Made by a program: the position numbers and the translations under genes | Shown: piece by piece, positions 36,116-45,754 of the stretch | Layout of the letters: each line of letters starts with the position of its first letter | Numbering within the stretch: position 1 is the stretch's first letter | Assembly: GCA_015057405.1 (NCBI GenBank) | Contig: SVEK01000004.1 | Coordinates: 40,488-104,487 of the forward strand | DNA length: 64,000 nucleotides | Direction: 5' to 3' | Origin: Lachnospiraceae bacterium | GTDB lineage: Bacteria > Bacillota > Clostridia > Lachnospirales > Lachnospiraceae | Notes under the pieces: model-generated | Databases searched by the model: none | Seen by the model: only the letters and a program-made list of their open reading frames with translations | Told to the model about the DNA's origin: nothing

Positions 36116-37938
36116 ACATTATCCTTTCCATATTCAACAAATGATAAATAGTAATCTTTAGGGTTTCCTAGGTCGTAACTGTCACCTCGAATGACAACTG
36201 CATACATATCTTGTCTCTGTGCATACTCATTCAAAAACTCCGAAAAACCAATTTCTTCATCATCACCAATCAATGACATCTTTCTCAAAATGTCATTATC
36301 GATAATGTATTGTCCAAAAAAGGCAAAAACACATCTTTTTCCTTGATACTCAATCATCAGATTATTTTTTGCGTATTCAGTTTCCGGTTTTTCCACAATC
36401 TTCTTAATATGAAGTACCCCATCATCTATCCATTCGCCATAAACAACACCAAATTTTGTAGTTTCAGTTACTGGTATAGCTTTTATTCCAACTACTGATT
36501 TATTATTCCTTTTCCAAAACTCAACCAACTGACTAGTACAATCTCCACAGATATCTCCCTTGTAAATGTAATCTCCCAAGCATACCATTGAGAACCCCGG
36601 CTCATTCAAGAATTTCGAACTAACTATCGCACCTCCAAATCCTCTCTGTATCTGTGTACTACATAATATAGAAATATCCACTTCATCTGATAACATTAAA
36701 CTTCTAAGTTCATTTATCATTTCCATTTGTTTATCATTAATAATCAGATTTACAGTTTTTATCTGTTTACTGAAATATAACTCTCTCAATATCAAACTCA
36801 ATGCCGGATAAACCTTTCCCGAATCAATAACTGGGAGCATAACTTTATCAATAATTGTTGTATATGGATACATTCGAGTGCCTTTTCCAGCAATGGGGAT
36901 AATAGCATTTAAATCGATTTGTCCAGTTGAAAAAGAATAGCACTCCATCGCCAATGTATCCCGGATACCATGCATAATCTCTTCTACTTGTGAATCACAA
37001 TCTAAAAGTATTTGAGCCATCCCGTCTCCCTGAGAGCCAATTCCCTTGCAAGCAATAACACCCTTTATTTCTTTGCAATAGTCTATCAGTCTATGTAATC
37101 GTGGTGCTTTCAATTCTTCAGAATAACAAGCAACATTCAAATCAAAATTTTCCTGAAACTTGTTCATCACATGACCAAATCCCAACACGTCACTATTGCA
37201 CAGTTTTTGAGTAGCTTCATCAACACAAGAACTGTTAAACACACCCAAGGAACTAGTTAATCTTCCTCCTTTTATATCCATTTCTTTTACGAATTCACTA
37301 TTTAAGTCATATAATATTTTCTTAGTGTCTTTTTCCCCCCTCAAATTCACCAGTAAAAACTGTAAATTACTCTTTGTGTATAATGAGGATATTTCGATTT
37401 TGTCTGAATCAAAAACAATCTTTCTTAATCCCTGTCCATATGCACATACCTGATCCAATTTTCCACACTTTGAACCAGTTGATATTTCAGCCTCATAAGC
37501 CAACTCCATTTCTTTTTCAACTGATAATTTCAAATCAAAAAGCAAATTATATACTCGAATCACCGCTACACAGATTGCTGCACTTGAGGCTAATCCTTTT
37601 TTCATTGGCAGAGTCATTTTATCGCATTTTATTTTTATACCAGATACTCTATACTTTGACTGCATCACTTTAGCGCTAGCAACTACATACTCAAAGAAAT
37701 CTTTATCATTTCGAATCGATAACTCATCAGATGATAAACACAATTTTTTATCATCATATTCGTAACAAAATCCTTCGCTTTTATAGCCTACTAAATAGAT
37801 TCCTAGATTAAGCCCCGCAACAATAGCGCATCCTTTTTCAATCTCACTATTGATCGCCCTATATCCAGCTGCCCAATCAGAATGCTCTCCCAAAATGCAT
37901 AGCCGACCAGGTACGAACACTTCTACTTTATTGTCCAT
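36112..37938 (-). CDS. GHMP sugar kinase fused to sugar nucleotidyltransferase
   Basis: Residues 1-345 are a GHMP kinase: PGRLCILGEHSDW (motif 1, galactokinase-like), PMKKGLASSAA (motif 2) and KGIGSQGDGMAQ (motif 3). Residues 350-608 are a nucleotidyltransferase: IPIAGKGTRMYPYTTIIDKVMLPV, CLGDYIYKGD and IVEKPETEY are the pyrophosphorylase motifs. The pair could phosphorylate C1 of a sugar and add NTP, as HddA plus HddC do for GDP-heptose or FKP does for fucose (with domains in the opposite order). It overlaps the HldE-like gene by 11 bases. Sugar and nucleotide are not determined. Confidence 0.85.
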   Translation of the reverse strand: MDNKVEVFVPGRLCILGEHSDWAAGYRAINSEIEKGCAIVAGLNLGIYLVGYKSEGFCYEYDDKKLCLSSDELSIRNDKDFFEYVVASAKVMQSKYRVSGIKIKCDKMTLPMKKGLASSAAICVAVIRVYNLLFDLKLSVEKEMELAYEAEISTGSKCGKLDQVCAYGQGLRKIVFDSDKIEISSLYTKSNLQFLLVNLRGEKDTKKILYDLNSEFVKEMDIKGGRLTSSLGVFNSSCVDEATQKLCNSDVLGFGHVMNKFQENFDLNVACYSEELKAPRLHRLIDYCKEIKGVIACKGIGSQGDGMAQILLDCDSQVEEIMHGIRDTLAMECYSFSTGQIDLNAIIPIAGKGTRMYPYTTIIDKVMLPVIDSGKVYPALSLILRELYFSKQIKTVNLIINDKQMEMINELRSLMLSDEVDISILCSTQIQRGFGGAIVSSKFLNEPGFSMVCLGDYIYKGDICGDCTSQLVEFWKRNNKSVVGIKAIPVTETTKFGVVYGEWIDDGVLHIKKIVEKPETEYAKNNLMIEYQGKRCVFAFFGQYIIDNDILRKMSLIGDDEEIGFSEFLNEYAQRQDMYAVVIRGDSYDLGNPKDYYLSFVEYGKDNV

Positions 37939-39328
37939 CCTCTTCTACCGCCCTTGCAATTTTCTTGATTAGTTGCGTTGTTGATGTTCCTTCTATCATT
38001 GGCACATATTCAACTTTTCTAACATATTCTGCCTCTAACAGTTCCTTATTTTTATACTCTTCTCCTTTAACATAAGTATCTGGTTCAATTGCTTTAATTA
38101 CATTAATTGCCGTATCTTCCTCAAAAGAAATAACCATATCAATCATACTCAAATACGCAAGTGTACTAACACGTTCTTCAAGATTATTAATAGGTCTGCC
38201 ATTCCCCTTTAATCGTTTAATCGAAGAATCAGAATTTACAGCAACAATCAATTTATCACCAAATTTCTTAGAATACTGAAATGATTTTATATGTCCTAAA
38301 TGCAACAAATCATAACATCCATTTGTAAATACAATCTTTTCTCCCTTTTGTTTCCAAGCAGAAATTATATTTTGAGCCAAAGAAATATCTACAATCTTGT
38401 TGATGCTATCATCATTAATCCATTGCTTGTATAACGCATCAATTAAGTCAAATTCCCTTACTACATATGTAAGTTCGTTTTCTACGGCTAGTTCACCAGC
38501 TAAATTGGCTACAAGAAGCAAATCATCCATAGAAATGCACTTCTCACCATAAAGAAGCGAAATCATTGCCAACACAGTGTCTCCTGCACCCGAAACATTT
38601 ACTGGATATTTTTTACTAGCTTTTTTATCGACTTTCATTGTTTTTGACAAGAAACTAATTCCTTCATTTCCTTTTGTAACAAATGCTTTAGGACATTCTT
38701 CTGAATGTTTCCAGAGGTTCCATTCTTTTTGATTCACAACAACAATGGGATAGTCGTCAATGACAATTCTTCCTAAATCTCTAGACGTATAAAAAATAGG
38801 AACTTTATTTTCCTTGCAAAAACTAGTTGCGATATCTATTACTTCCTGCGATACAACTCCATATAAATAATCTGCAATTATTACAACCTCAACCTTGTAG
38901 TCCTGTAATACTTCTTTCAGTTCATTAGCAACTGATTCTGAAAAAGTATTTGTATCCAATCTAGACACCTGTTGCTTATCAATGTATACTCTCTGTTTAA
39001 CGACAGTTTTATCGCTCTCCAAATCCATTAAATTTACATGATAACACTCACACAACTGCCTAACTTTATTCCCCGAATCATCCTTTGCGCATCGTCCAAT
39101 TAATGTTGTATGATTGCATAATCCCGCAACATTGGCTGCAACATTGGCTGCCCCCCCTAAACGATATTCAACTGATTCCTTATCGATAATGGGTATCTGA
39201 ATTCCAGTAGATACCTTGTTCACCATACCATATATATATTCGTCTAGAAGAATATCTCCAATAACAACAGCATGTTTGTCACTAATATTTCCTAACGCAT
39301 TTAATATCTCATTAATTGAATTATCCAT
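37928..39328 (-). CDS. HldE-like bifunctional kinase/nucleotidyltransferase
   Basis: Residues 1-310 form a PfkB/ribokinase-type kinase (LGGAANVAANVAGL near the N-terminus, VNVSGAGDTVLAM with the catalytic Asp). Residues 330-466 are a cytidylyltransferase-fold domain with FTNGCYDLLHLGHIKSF (HxGH) and PINNLEERVSTLAYL. This is the architecture of HldE, which makes heptose 1,7-bisphosphate and then ADP-heptose from the 1-phosphate. Isomerase GmhA and phosphatase GmhB are not in the window. I start at 39328, six bases after GAGGTGA. It is the first gene of the 12-gene operon; a 94-base gap without a convincing promoter separates it from the GHKL gene. Confidence 0.85.
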   Translation of the reverse strand: MDNSINEILNALGNISDKHAVVIGDILLDEYIYGMVNKVSTGIQIPIIDKESVEYRLGGAANVAANVAGLCNHTTLIGRCAKDDSGNKVRQLCECYHVNLMDLESDKTVVKQRVYIDKQQVSRLDTNTFSESVANELKEVLQDYKVEVVIIADYLYGVVSQEVIDIATSFCKENKVPIFYTSRDLGRIVIDDYPIVVVNQKEWNLWKHSEECPKAFVTKGNEGISFLSKTMKVDKKASKKYPVNVSGAGDTVLAMISLLYGEKCISMDDLLLVANLAGELAVENELTYVVREFDLIDALYKQWINDDSINKIVDISLAQNIISAWKQKGEKIVFTNGCYDLLHLGHIKSFQYSKKFGDKLIVAVNSDSSIKRLKGNGRPINNLEERVSTLAYLSMIDMVISFEEDTAINVIKAIEPDTYVKGEEYKNKELLEAEYVRKVEYVPMIEGTSTTQLIKKIARAVEEDGQ

Positions 39329-39422
39329 ATACATCACCTCATCAAAATTCATTTATTCTAATTATGATAAATCACCACAAAACTGACATGTTTTCAGCTC
39401 TTAGATATAATCAAATAGAATA

Positions 39423-42400
39423 TTAAATTTTAAACATCTTCATCAGCTGAATATTAGCCGGTGACATTTCTATCATTTGCTTGCTCTTTGTCTTTTCATG
39501 CATACCATGAGAAATCTGTGTGGTTAAAATCAAATTCTTGCCATCGAATTCAGACTTTGTAAGTGTGTTTCTAAGTCTCTGACAACAATATGAGCAAGCC
39601 GTCGTAATTACATATGGAACTTCCTGATTTGTATCAGGATTTTCATTTTCCAGCAAAATGATCTGCCTACTATGCTTCTTTTTTGTATCCTCCCCATAAT
39701 CGAATAGTTCTAATGGAATATCCGCACAAATTGGACAAAAGATATCATAACTTCCTCGTGCCGTAAGTAGTCTATATAGTATCTCAGTATCATCTATTCT
39801 AGATAAGGTTTCTTCACTTAATTCTGCCCATTCTAAAACTAGCTTTTTCTTCACTTTTGCCAGGTTTCTTCTTCTGGACATGTAGCTCATTGTTTTAGTT
39901 GTATTGCCATTATGAATGTAGCCCTCAAGGAGTGTAAGATTTTTAGTGCTAACATTCATCATCTCCAATACACTGTTTACAGCCTGCTGAATATCACTAC
40001 CAATGTTGTCATAGAAAATGTATATATTCTTGTCATTTTCTGTATAAGAAGCTACCTCTCTGAATTTCTTAGACGCATCTACCTTAACAGCACAGGTTCC
40101 ATTTCCAAAATAGGCTAATATTTTTCTTCTTGTATTAGAAATAAATCTATATAAATGAACTCTATAACCGGTTACCTTATAAATGAATTCTATGTTTTCT
40201 ACCGGCATCTCATTATTACTATTCTCTTTTATGCCCTCTATAACAACATCAGACGGAGAAAATCCCTCTAATAGAAATGAATTCGTTTCTCCCTCAGGTA
40301 CATCTGTAATAACTGGCAACACTTTTTCAGCTATATCCCTTGTTGAAATCCCTTCTTCCTTACAAGTAATGTGAATATAATTTCTTAAATCCTCAGTAAG
40401 CATTGCTCTATGCTTTATAGCTGAAATAAAATCAGAAAAATCCTGCAGTTTTACATTCTGAAGACATGAAAGGTGTATAATCTGCTGCTCATCAATTGTA
40501 TAGCTCTTAAATTGATAATCACGTCTCCACATGCTCTTTGCTTTGGTTTCAAACAATTTAAGCGTAGACCCGCCTAACCATAAACCAGTAAACTTTGAAT
40601 CTGTTGCCATTCTTTCAAGCAATAGTTCTGGCTGTGATAAAGGTGATGAGGCATTTGATGGTGCACTCATTTCATAATAATCATAAGTACCATCCCATCC
40701 TGTGATAGATCTTCCACATGGTCTAATACAGCGAACCATATATTGGTTTTTCTGATTACCATGATCAATGTATCTCTTCTTTAGCAATTCCTCTTTAAGT
40801 CCATAGTATTTTTCATCATAGTACTGATTCTGATACTGCGCTAATAGTCCATCACTAGTTGCCAAAATTCCATTAAATAAATAGTCCTTAAAACTAAGAT
40901 TTGTATGTCTTATACTGCCATCATATGCAATGGCATCATTAATCTCATAACGTCCTACAAACTTAAGAAATAGCTGTGCATTAAAATATTTCCCCGTCTG
41001 CTCCTTTAATGTAATTAACCAATTATCAATCTCTGCATCTGTAACTAAAAGTTCTTCTTTTCTCTCTCCGGAAACTGCATAAACCATATAAGCTTTTACA
41101 GAGTCAAAATAATTTATAATTTTAGATGCACTCTCTCTGTTCTGATTTGATACATCAAGAGAAATATCAGAAAGCATAGAATAAACTGTTTTTACACCTG
41201 CAATACAATTCTGATTTGAAAGTAGCTCGTGCAAATCATATGCATCTTTCTTTTCAATAAAATCAAAATAATTTTCTCTTAATTCTCTAGTGATATCTCC
41301 TTCTTGAAATGATGAATTATCATAAGCTTCTTTACTCTTATGTGTTATTACATAGCTTTTTGCTGCTTCACCTTGCAGCTTTGGAAGCTTTGCATTATCA
41401 AAATAAACATCATACAATGGTGTTTCCCAATGTTCACTTCGTTCAACTAAAAGATATCTGGCAACAATGTTATGAAATACATCGCTAATATCTTCTGCGC
41501 ACGATAATTGTGAGGCCTCTTCAGAACACATAAATCCATATAGATTTTTCATATATCCACGGATTTTCTCATATACCTGAGTAATTTTTTCCTCGCTGTC
41601 ACCAACATCATTTCTATGTATATTTGCAAATTTTGAATCTACAAGCATTCCTATAGGAAGGATTTGCTCCTGAGTATCCGCCTTGAGATAGTAAGTTGAA
41701 TACATTCTGTTAGGCTCTTGTGAAAAACAACCAACAGCAAAAGCAGATGATATTGAATCATAGCTAAAGATAATATACTTTCGGTCATAAGACACTTTAC
41801 CATCAACAACCAATTGCAGTTTTATTTCACCTGTCTTCCAGGACTCATCTTCGTTCTTCAAATCTTTTATTCGGGTTTCCTCACTGCAGACAATTTCTAT
41901 CTGGTGTGCTGTTCCTCTGAATACAAGCCTAGATATATTGCGTTTAGATTTTGCATTAATAAACATGAATATTAAAGATCTAGCATCAAATACTAAATCC
42001 GTATCTTGACCTGTTAAGAAAAATTGTTCTGCATTATATCTCCCATATCCGCACAAGTAATCGATGAGTTTTGTCAGCTTTTTTGTATTAAAAGATGTAG
42101 CAACATCTGCATTATATGAAATGGTTAATGTTGTTTTTCCAGTATTCCATCCATTATTTACAAAAGTTTTACCTTTTATCGATGTATCGTTTTCTGTTCT
42201 ATTAATAGAAAAATCAAATGCCACATTACTGTCTATCTTTAAGGTATCAACAAATTTAAAAAACGATTTTATACCCACTCCAAACTTTCCAGTTTGCGCC
42301 TCTTCATCGGATTTATCAGACATTTCTCTGTTAAGAAATGCATATATATTAGACAGTTCAAACCCCTTATCAGCATACTGGCATGACAACATGCATTCAT

Positions 42401-42716
42401 TTCCGGTTTTTGAGACATTAATCTCAACACTATCTCCACAGTGAAGATCATTTGCATTTTGGATTATTTCATTAAAATAACCCTCGCTATATCCCTGCAG
42501 GGATGATATCCCTTGTGTCCCGGAAGTAGCCCTGCAAATTGTTTCAACCAACTTACATCTATTTGACTCTAAAAAATCATCCAACCATTCTGGCTTTTTA
42601 CCTTTCCTAGAAATCAAATATTCATTTGCACATGTGACTGCTTCTGCATAATCGGAAGGCATACTTCCAACCTTAATACCTTTGGCCAAAAGCTCGTTTA
42701 TATCCTGATAATGCAT
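39423..42716 (-). CDS. GHKL (Hsp90-like) ATPase protein with zinc-ribbon C-terminus
   Basis: A 1097-residue protein. Near residues 75-155 it shows a full GHKL/Bergerat ATPase: N-box YFNEIIQNANDLH, G1 box YADKGFE and G2 box GKFGVGIKSFF, closest in style to Hsp90 or sacsin-type domains. The middle 800 residues are unrecognised. Near the C-terminus CPIC and a later CSYCCQ could form a zinc site. The start at 42716 is chosen because GGAGGTGA is eight bases ahead; a TTG at 42746 lies inside the helicase gene. Such ATPases paired with helicases are frequent in phage-defence loci (DISARM-like and others). Role here unknown. Confidence 0.8.
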   Translation of the reverse strand: MHYQDINELLAKGIKVGSMPSDYAEAVTCANEYLISRKGKKPEWLDDFLESNRCKLVETICRATSGTQGISSLQGYSEGYFNEIIQNANDLHCGDSVEINVSKTGNECMLSCQYADKGFELSNIYAFLNREMSDKSDEEAQTGKFGVGIKSFFKFVDTLKIDSNVAFDFSINRTENDTSIKGKTFVNNGWNTGKTTLTISYNADVATSFNTKKLTKLIDYLCGYGRYNAEQFFLTGQDTDLVFDARSLIFMFINAKSKRNISRLVFRGTAHQIEIVCSEETRIKDLKNEDESWKTGEIKLQLVVDGKVSYDRKYIIFSYDSISSAFAVGCFSQEPNRMYSTYYLKADTQEQILPIGMLVDSKFANIHRNDVGDSEEKITQVYEKIRGYMKNLYGFMCSEEASQLSCAEDISDVFHNIVARYLLVERSEHWETPLYDVYFDNAKLPKLQGEAAKSYVITHKSKEAYDNSSFQEGDITRELRENYFDFIEKKDAYDLHELLSNQNCIAGVKTVYSMLSDISLDVSNQNRESASKIINYFDSVKAYMVYAVSGERKEELLVTDAEIDNWLITLKEQTGKYFNAQLFLKFVGRYEINDAIAYDGSIRHTNLSFKDYLFNGILATSDGLLAQYQNQYYDEKYYGLKEELLKKRYIDHGNQKNQYMVRCIRPCGRSITGWDGTYDYYEMSAPSNASSPLSQPELLLERMATDSKFTGLWLGGSTLKLFETKAKSMWRRDYQFKSYTIDEQQIIHLSCLQNVKLQDFSDFISAIKHRAMLTEDLRNYIHITCKEEGISTRDIAEKVLPVITDVPEGETNSFLLEGFSPSDVVIEGIKENSNNEMPVENIEFIYKVTGYRVHLYRFISNTRRKILAYFGNGTCAVKVDASKKFREVASYTENDKNIYIFYDNIGSDIQQAVNSVLEMMNVSTKNLTLLEGYIHNGNTTKTMSYMSRRRNLAKVKKKLVLEWAELSEETLSRIDDTEILYRLLTARGSYDIFCPICADIPLELFDYGEDTKKKHSRQIILLENENPDTNQEVPYVITTACSYCCQRLRNTLTKSEFDGKNLILTTQISHGMHEKTKSKQMIEMSPANIQLMKMFKI

Positions 42717-42736
42717 TTCATCAATCACCTCCAATC

Positions 42737-45700
42737 CTACTTCCAAGCATTTCCTTCTCTATATCGCTTCACATTCGATCTATGAATCATTCCATCTTTA
42801 TAACAAAAGATACCTTCTGATGAAAAACTCTTAAGTTCTTTGTCATCAAACACACATTCATCTATAAGCTTGATAATTTCATCTATTTGCTTTTTAATAC
42901 TCTTATTTTTGCTACCTGGCTTATTAATACTGTTATCTTCTTCTACGTTAATTTTTTGTTCTTCTCCATCTTCTGAAGACTGTGTCCCAACAAAAACATC
43001 ACTATTGGAATCCAGCTTTATAAGTCCAACTATCGCCAACCAATTGTTTGCATTTTTTCTCGCTTCCAAAAACGCTCTGTATCTCTGCTGATATGCATTT
43101 CTCTCAGGCTTCGTATTTTGCCAATAATCAAGGTATTCATTTAGTAATGCATAATACTCTGCAGGTACTCTTTCGTCCTGCTCATTCGACAATGCTTCAA
43201 CTGCGCTCAGTCTTAAATTTCTACCAAGACTCTCTATATATTGCCATGAGTCATTATCCTTGATCTGTTTTTCATATTGACGTATTTTCTTACGTAGTTC
43301 TTTCATCTTCTTTTCATTTTCTTCCGAAAGAACATATTCCTTCTTAAAACAAACAAGAGATTCCCTTATGGCGCCACCATTTCTCTTTATAAACTCTGGA
43401 TAGTAAAGTACAGTATTCCTAATAGGCATAAACTGACATGTTATATCTATCTTAGTTGTGCAATAATAAAGCATTCTGTTAATTTCCATGTCATTCTCAT
43501 CAGACTTGCATTCATTTAAAAGAAAAACCATATCTCTTGTCTTTTCATCTCGAATTGTGTCAATTCTGTCAACTCGCCCAAAACGCTGTTCAAGTTCAAT
43601 ACTGGTAAATGGGAGCTCATAATGTATTACACCATCAAACTCCCCAAGATTTAGTCCTGTTCCACCTGTTTTTCCTGTAGTTATGAAAATAGTTCTCTTG
43701 CCTGCTCGTAAAGCCTGCATTAATGTATTTATCAGTTGTCCATCCTGAACATTTTCCAAGCCAAATTGATTTTCATATTTTCCATATTTTTCTGCCACCA
43801 CGCAGTCACAAAACTCATCTTTAATTATTGTAAAAAGATTATCCACAACAAATTTATGTTCGCAGAATACTATGTAAGACTTATAATTTTCTTTAAGTAA
43901 TGTAATGAGTCTGTCAATCTTACCGTTTTTCTTTACATCACGAATATTTCCATACCCATATTGTTCAACAGCTGCCCAATACAAATAATCATCATCCTGA
44001 TCATACTGTAATGCTGCAAGAGTTCCCTTTTCATCCTTAATCTGATAATAAACATCATCTCTTTCATTCCATCTTTTACATGAAACGAAACGTATTTTTC
44101 TTTCAGCAGACTCTTTTTCCATATCTTCCCTAAACCAATTGACATAGGTATCATTTTCACTTGGTTCAGCCTTAATAATTGGATCAATTAAAACATTTGT
44201 ATTCTTTCCAGTTATATCGTTAATCAGTGATAGATAGTCTTCAAAATCTCTTCTTCCTTTTGCATTTACCACAATAGGTGTTGCTGTCAAAAGCATCGCT
44301 CTCTCTGCCCTTATGCCAGCATAATTATTAAATGAAATGTGTGCCTCATCAATTACAGCCAAATCCCATGCAATATCGTCTGCATACTCTTCAAGAGTGC
44401 CTTTTAGTGCTGAGTAAGATCCGTTCTTATCATTTCCCTGCTTTTGTCCGGTAATAAAGATAAGATGTTCCGGAGCCTTGAAATAAACCTTCTTCCACTC
44501 TCCTTCATACATCTCTCCATTATCTCCCTGCTCAACAATATGCGCATATCTGCCAAGCTGCCTTCTAATATCACTTTGCCAGTCTTCTCGCTTATTGTAA
44601 GGACATACAACTAAAACTCTAGCCTTCTCACCTTTTTCATTTTTATGCTGAATACAATCTCGTATAGCATACAGTGCGGATACAGTTTTTCCGGTACCAA
44701 CTTCATCCATTACAATAGAATATCCGGTTTGACTTACTTGTTTTGAAGCCAGTTTTTGTTTTTCGTAGCACACGACATCCATAATAGGCTGATTACCATT
44801 CCAAAATATTTGAAAGACATCATTCCCATCAGAATCTACAACATCTGTATACTCCATCACTTCATCTATGTGGCTAACCTCATCAATAAATGGTTCCATT
44901 TTTCCACATATTCCAGTATTGTTCTTGTCATCATATGACTCAATATAATTCAGGTTCCACTTTGCACAAACCAATGGTGTAATCCATGGATAATCTTCTG
45001 GACCTCGAAAATGTAGTATTGTCTCTATTTCAGTATCTGTTTTGCCTTCTAGAATTTTAATTACAATATCAAATCTTCTGAAAACAAGTGCATAGTGTAG
45101 TAATGAGAATGGCAGTCCTCCCTTGGCATACTCTCTTTCTATCTCTTCGTATGACAACATAACCTCATTTCCATTTTTAATTCCTGAAATATTTATCTTA
45201 GGTTTAATTGCATCCACGGAATAAATTAATTTTTTCTGTTTCTCACTATCATCAACAACCTTCTCTTTATCTTGATTAGGTATAACCGGAAGTTCTGACT
45301 TAATCTCATCATACAAATCTTCATCCAAGTAGAAATCATGACATTCATGACAATAATAACCACTGATTTCCTTCTTATAATCACCACATTGAAATAATCC
45401 ATTTTTGATATATTCAAGTTCTTCCTGATCCTTATAACAGGTATCCGGAATAAATGGTACAGTATATGACATTAACTTCCTAAATTCTGTACAGAGCACT
45501 TCTGTATTAGTCTGTTTACTTACCTCTTCTGGTGATTCTTCTGTATTAACCACTTTATATTTTCCATAATCAAAAGAAATACCAATTTGAACTGCATCTG
45601 TATGAATATAAAAGCAGCCACACTTCTCGCAGAAGAAAATTGGTTCATTATTAACAGACCCATCACTGCTGATAGGTATGAACTTATCAGATACTATCTC

Positions 45701-45742
45701 CTCTTCATGAATAGGGCATTTTAATTTCCATACAGATGCCAT
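42737..45742 (-). CDS. SNF2-type superfamily 2 helicase
   Basis: A 1001-residue ATPase. The N-terminus has paired Cys/His motifs (CPIH, CEKCGC near 38-43, CHECHDF near 131) suggesting zinc ribbons, then an ankyrin-like helical stretch near 210-260. Helicase lobe 1 has DEVGTGKT (346-353), DEAH (465-468) and LLTATPI (484-490); lobe 2 has TGKTGGTGLNL and QRFGRVDRIDT. The C-terminus is coiled-coil. SNF2 enzymes translocate on double-stranded nucleic acid or remodel complexes. AAGGAGGG precedes the ATG; it is 12 bases after the last Hsp70 gene. Confidence 0.9.
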   Translation of the reverse strand: MASVWKLKCPIHEEEIVSDKFIPISSDGSVNNEPIFFCEKCGCFYIHTDAVQIGISFDYGKYKVVNTEESPEEVSKQTNTEVLCTEFRKLMSYTVPFIPDTCYKDQEELEYIKNGLFQCGDYKKEISGYYCHECHDFYLDEDLYDEIKSELPVIPNQDKEKVVDDSEKQKKLIYSVDAIKPKINISGIKNGNEVMLSYEEIEREYAKGGLPFSLLHYALVFRRFDIVIKILEGKTDTEIETILHFRGPEDYPWITPLVCAKWNLNYIESYDDKNNTGICGKMEPFIDEVSHIDEVMEYTDVVDSDGNDVFQIFWNGNQPIMDVVCYEKQKLASKQVSQTGYSIVMDEVGTGKTVSALYAIRDCIQHKNEKGEKARVLVVCPYNKREDWQSDIRRQLGRYAHIVEQGDNGEMYEGEWKKVYFKAPEHLIFITGQKQGNDKNGSYSALKGTLEEYADDIAWDLAVIDEAHISFNNYAGIRAERAMLLTATPIVVNAKGRRDFEDYLSLINDITGKNTNVLIDPIIKAEPSENDTYVNWFREDMEKESAERKIRFVSCKRWNERDDVYYQIKDEKGTLAALQYDQDDDYLYWAAVEQYGYGNIRDVKKNGKIDRLITLLKENYKSYIVFCEHKFVVDNLFTIIKDEFCDCVVAEKYGKYENQFGLENVQDGQLINTLMQALRAGKRTIFITTGKTGGTGLNLGEFDGVIHYELPFTSIELEQRFGRVDRIDTIRDEKTRDMVFLLNECKSDENDMEINRMLYYCTTKIDITCQFMPIRNTVLYYPEFIKRNGGAIRESLVCFKKEYVLSEENEKKMKELRKKIRQYEKQIKDNDSWQYIESLGRNLRLSAVEALSNEQDERVPAEYYALLNEYLDYWQNTKPERNAYQQRYRAFLEARKNANNWLAIVGLIKLDSNSDVFVGTQSSEDGEEQKINVEEDNSINKPGSKNKSIKKQIDEIIKLIDECVFDDKELKSFSSEGIFCYKDGMIHRSNVKRYREGNAWK

Positions 45743-45754
45743 AAATCTCCCTCC

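Noticed and set aside
25961..39328. Lipopolysaccharide core biosynthesis locus
   Set aside because: HldE-like and GT9 genes suggest it, but the organism looks Gram-positive, no lipid A or O-antigen genes occur, and the sulfur and radical SAM genes do not fit LPS.
39329..39422. Independent promoter for the sugar/sulfur operon
   Set aside because: The 94-base gap is AT-rich, but no -35/-10 pair with proper spacing stands out, so cotranscription with the upstream operon remains open.
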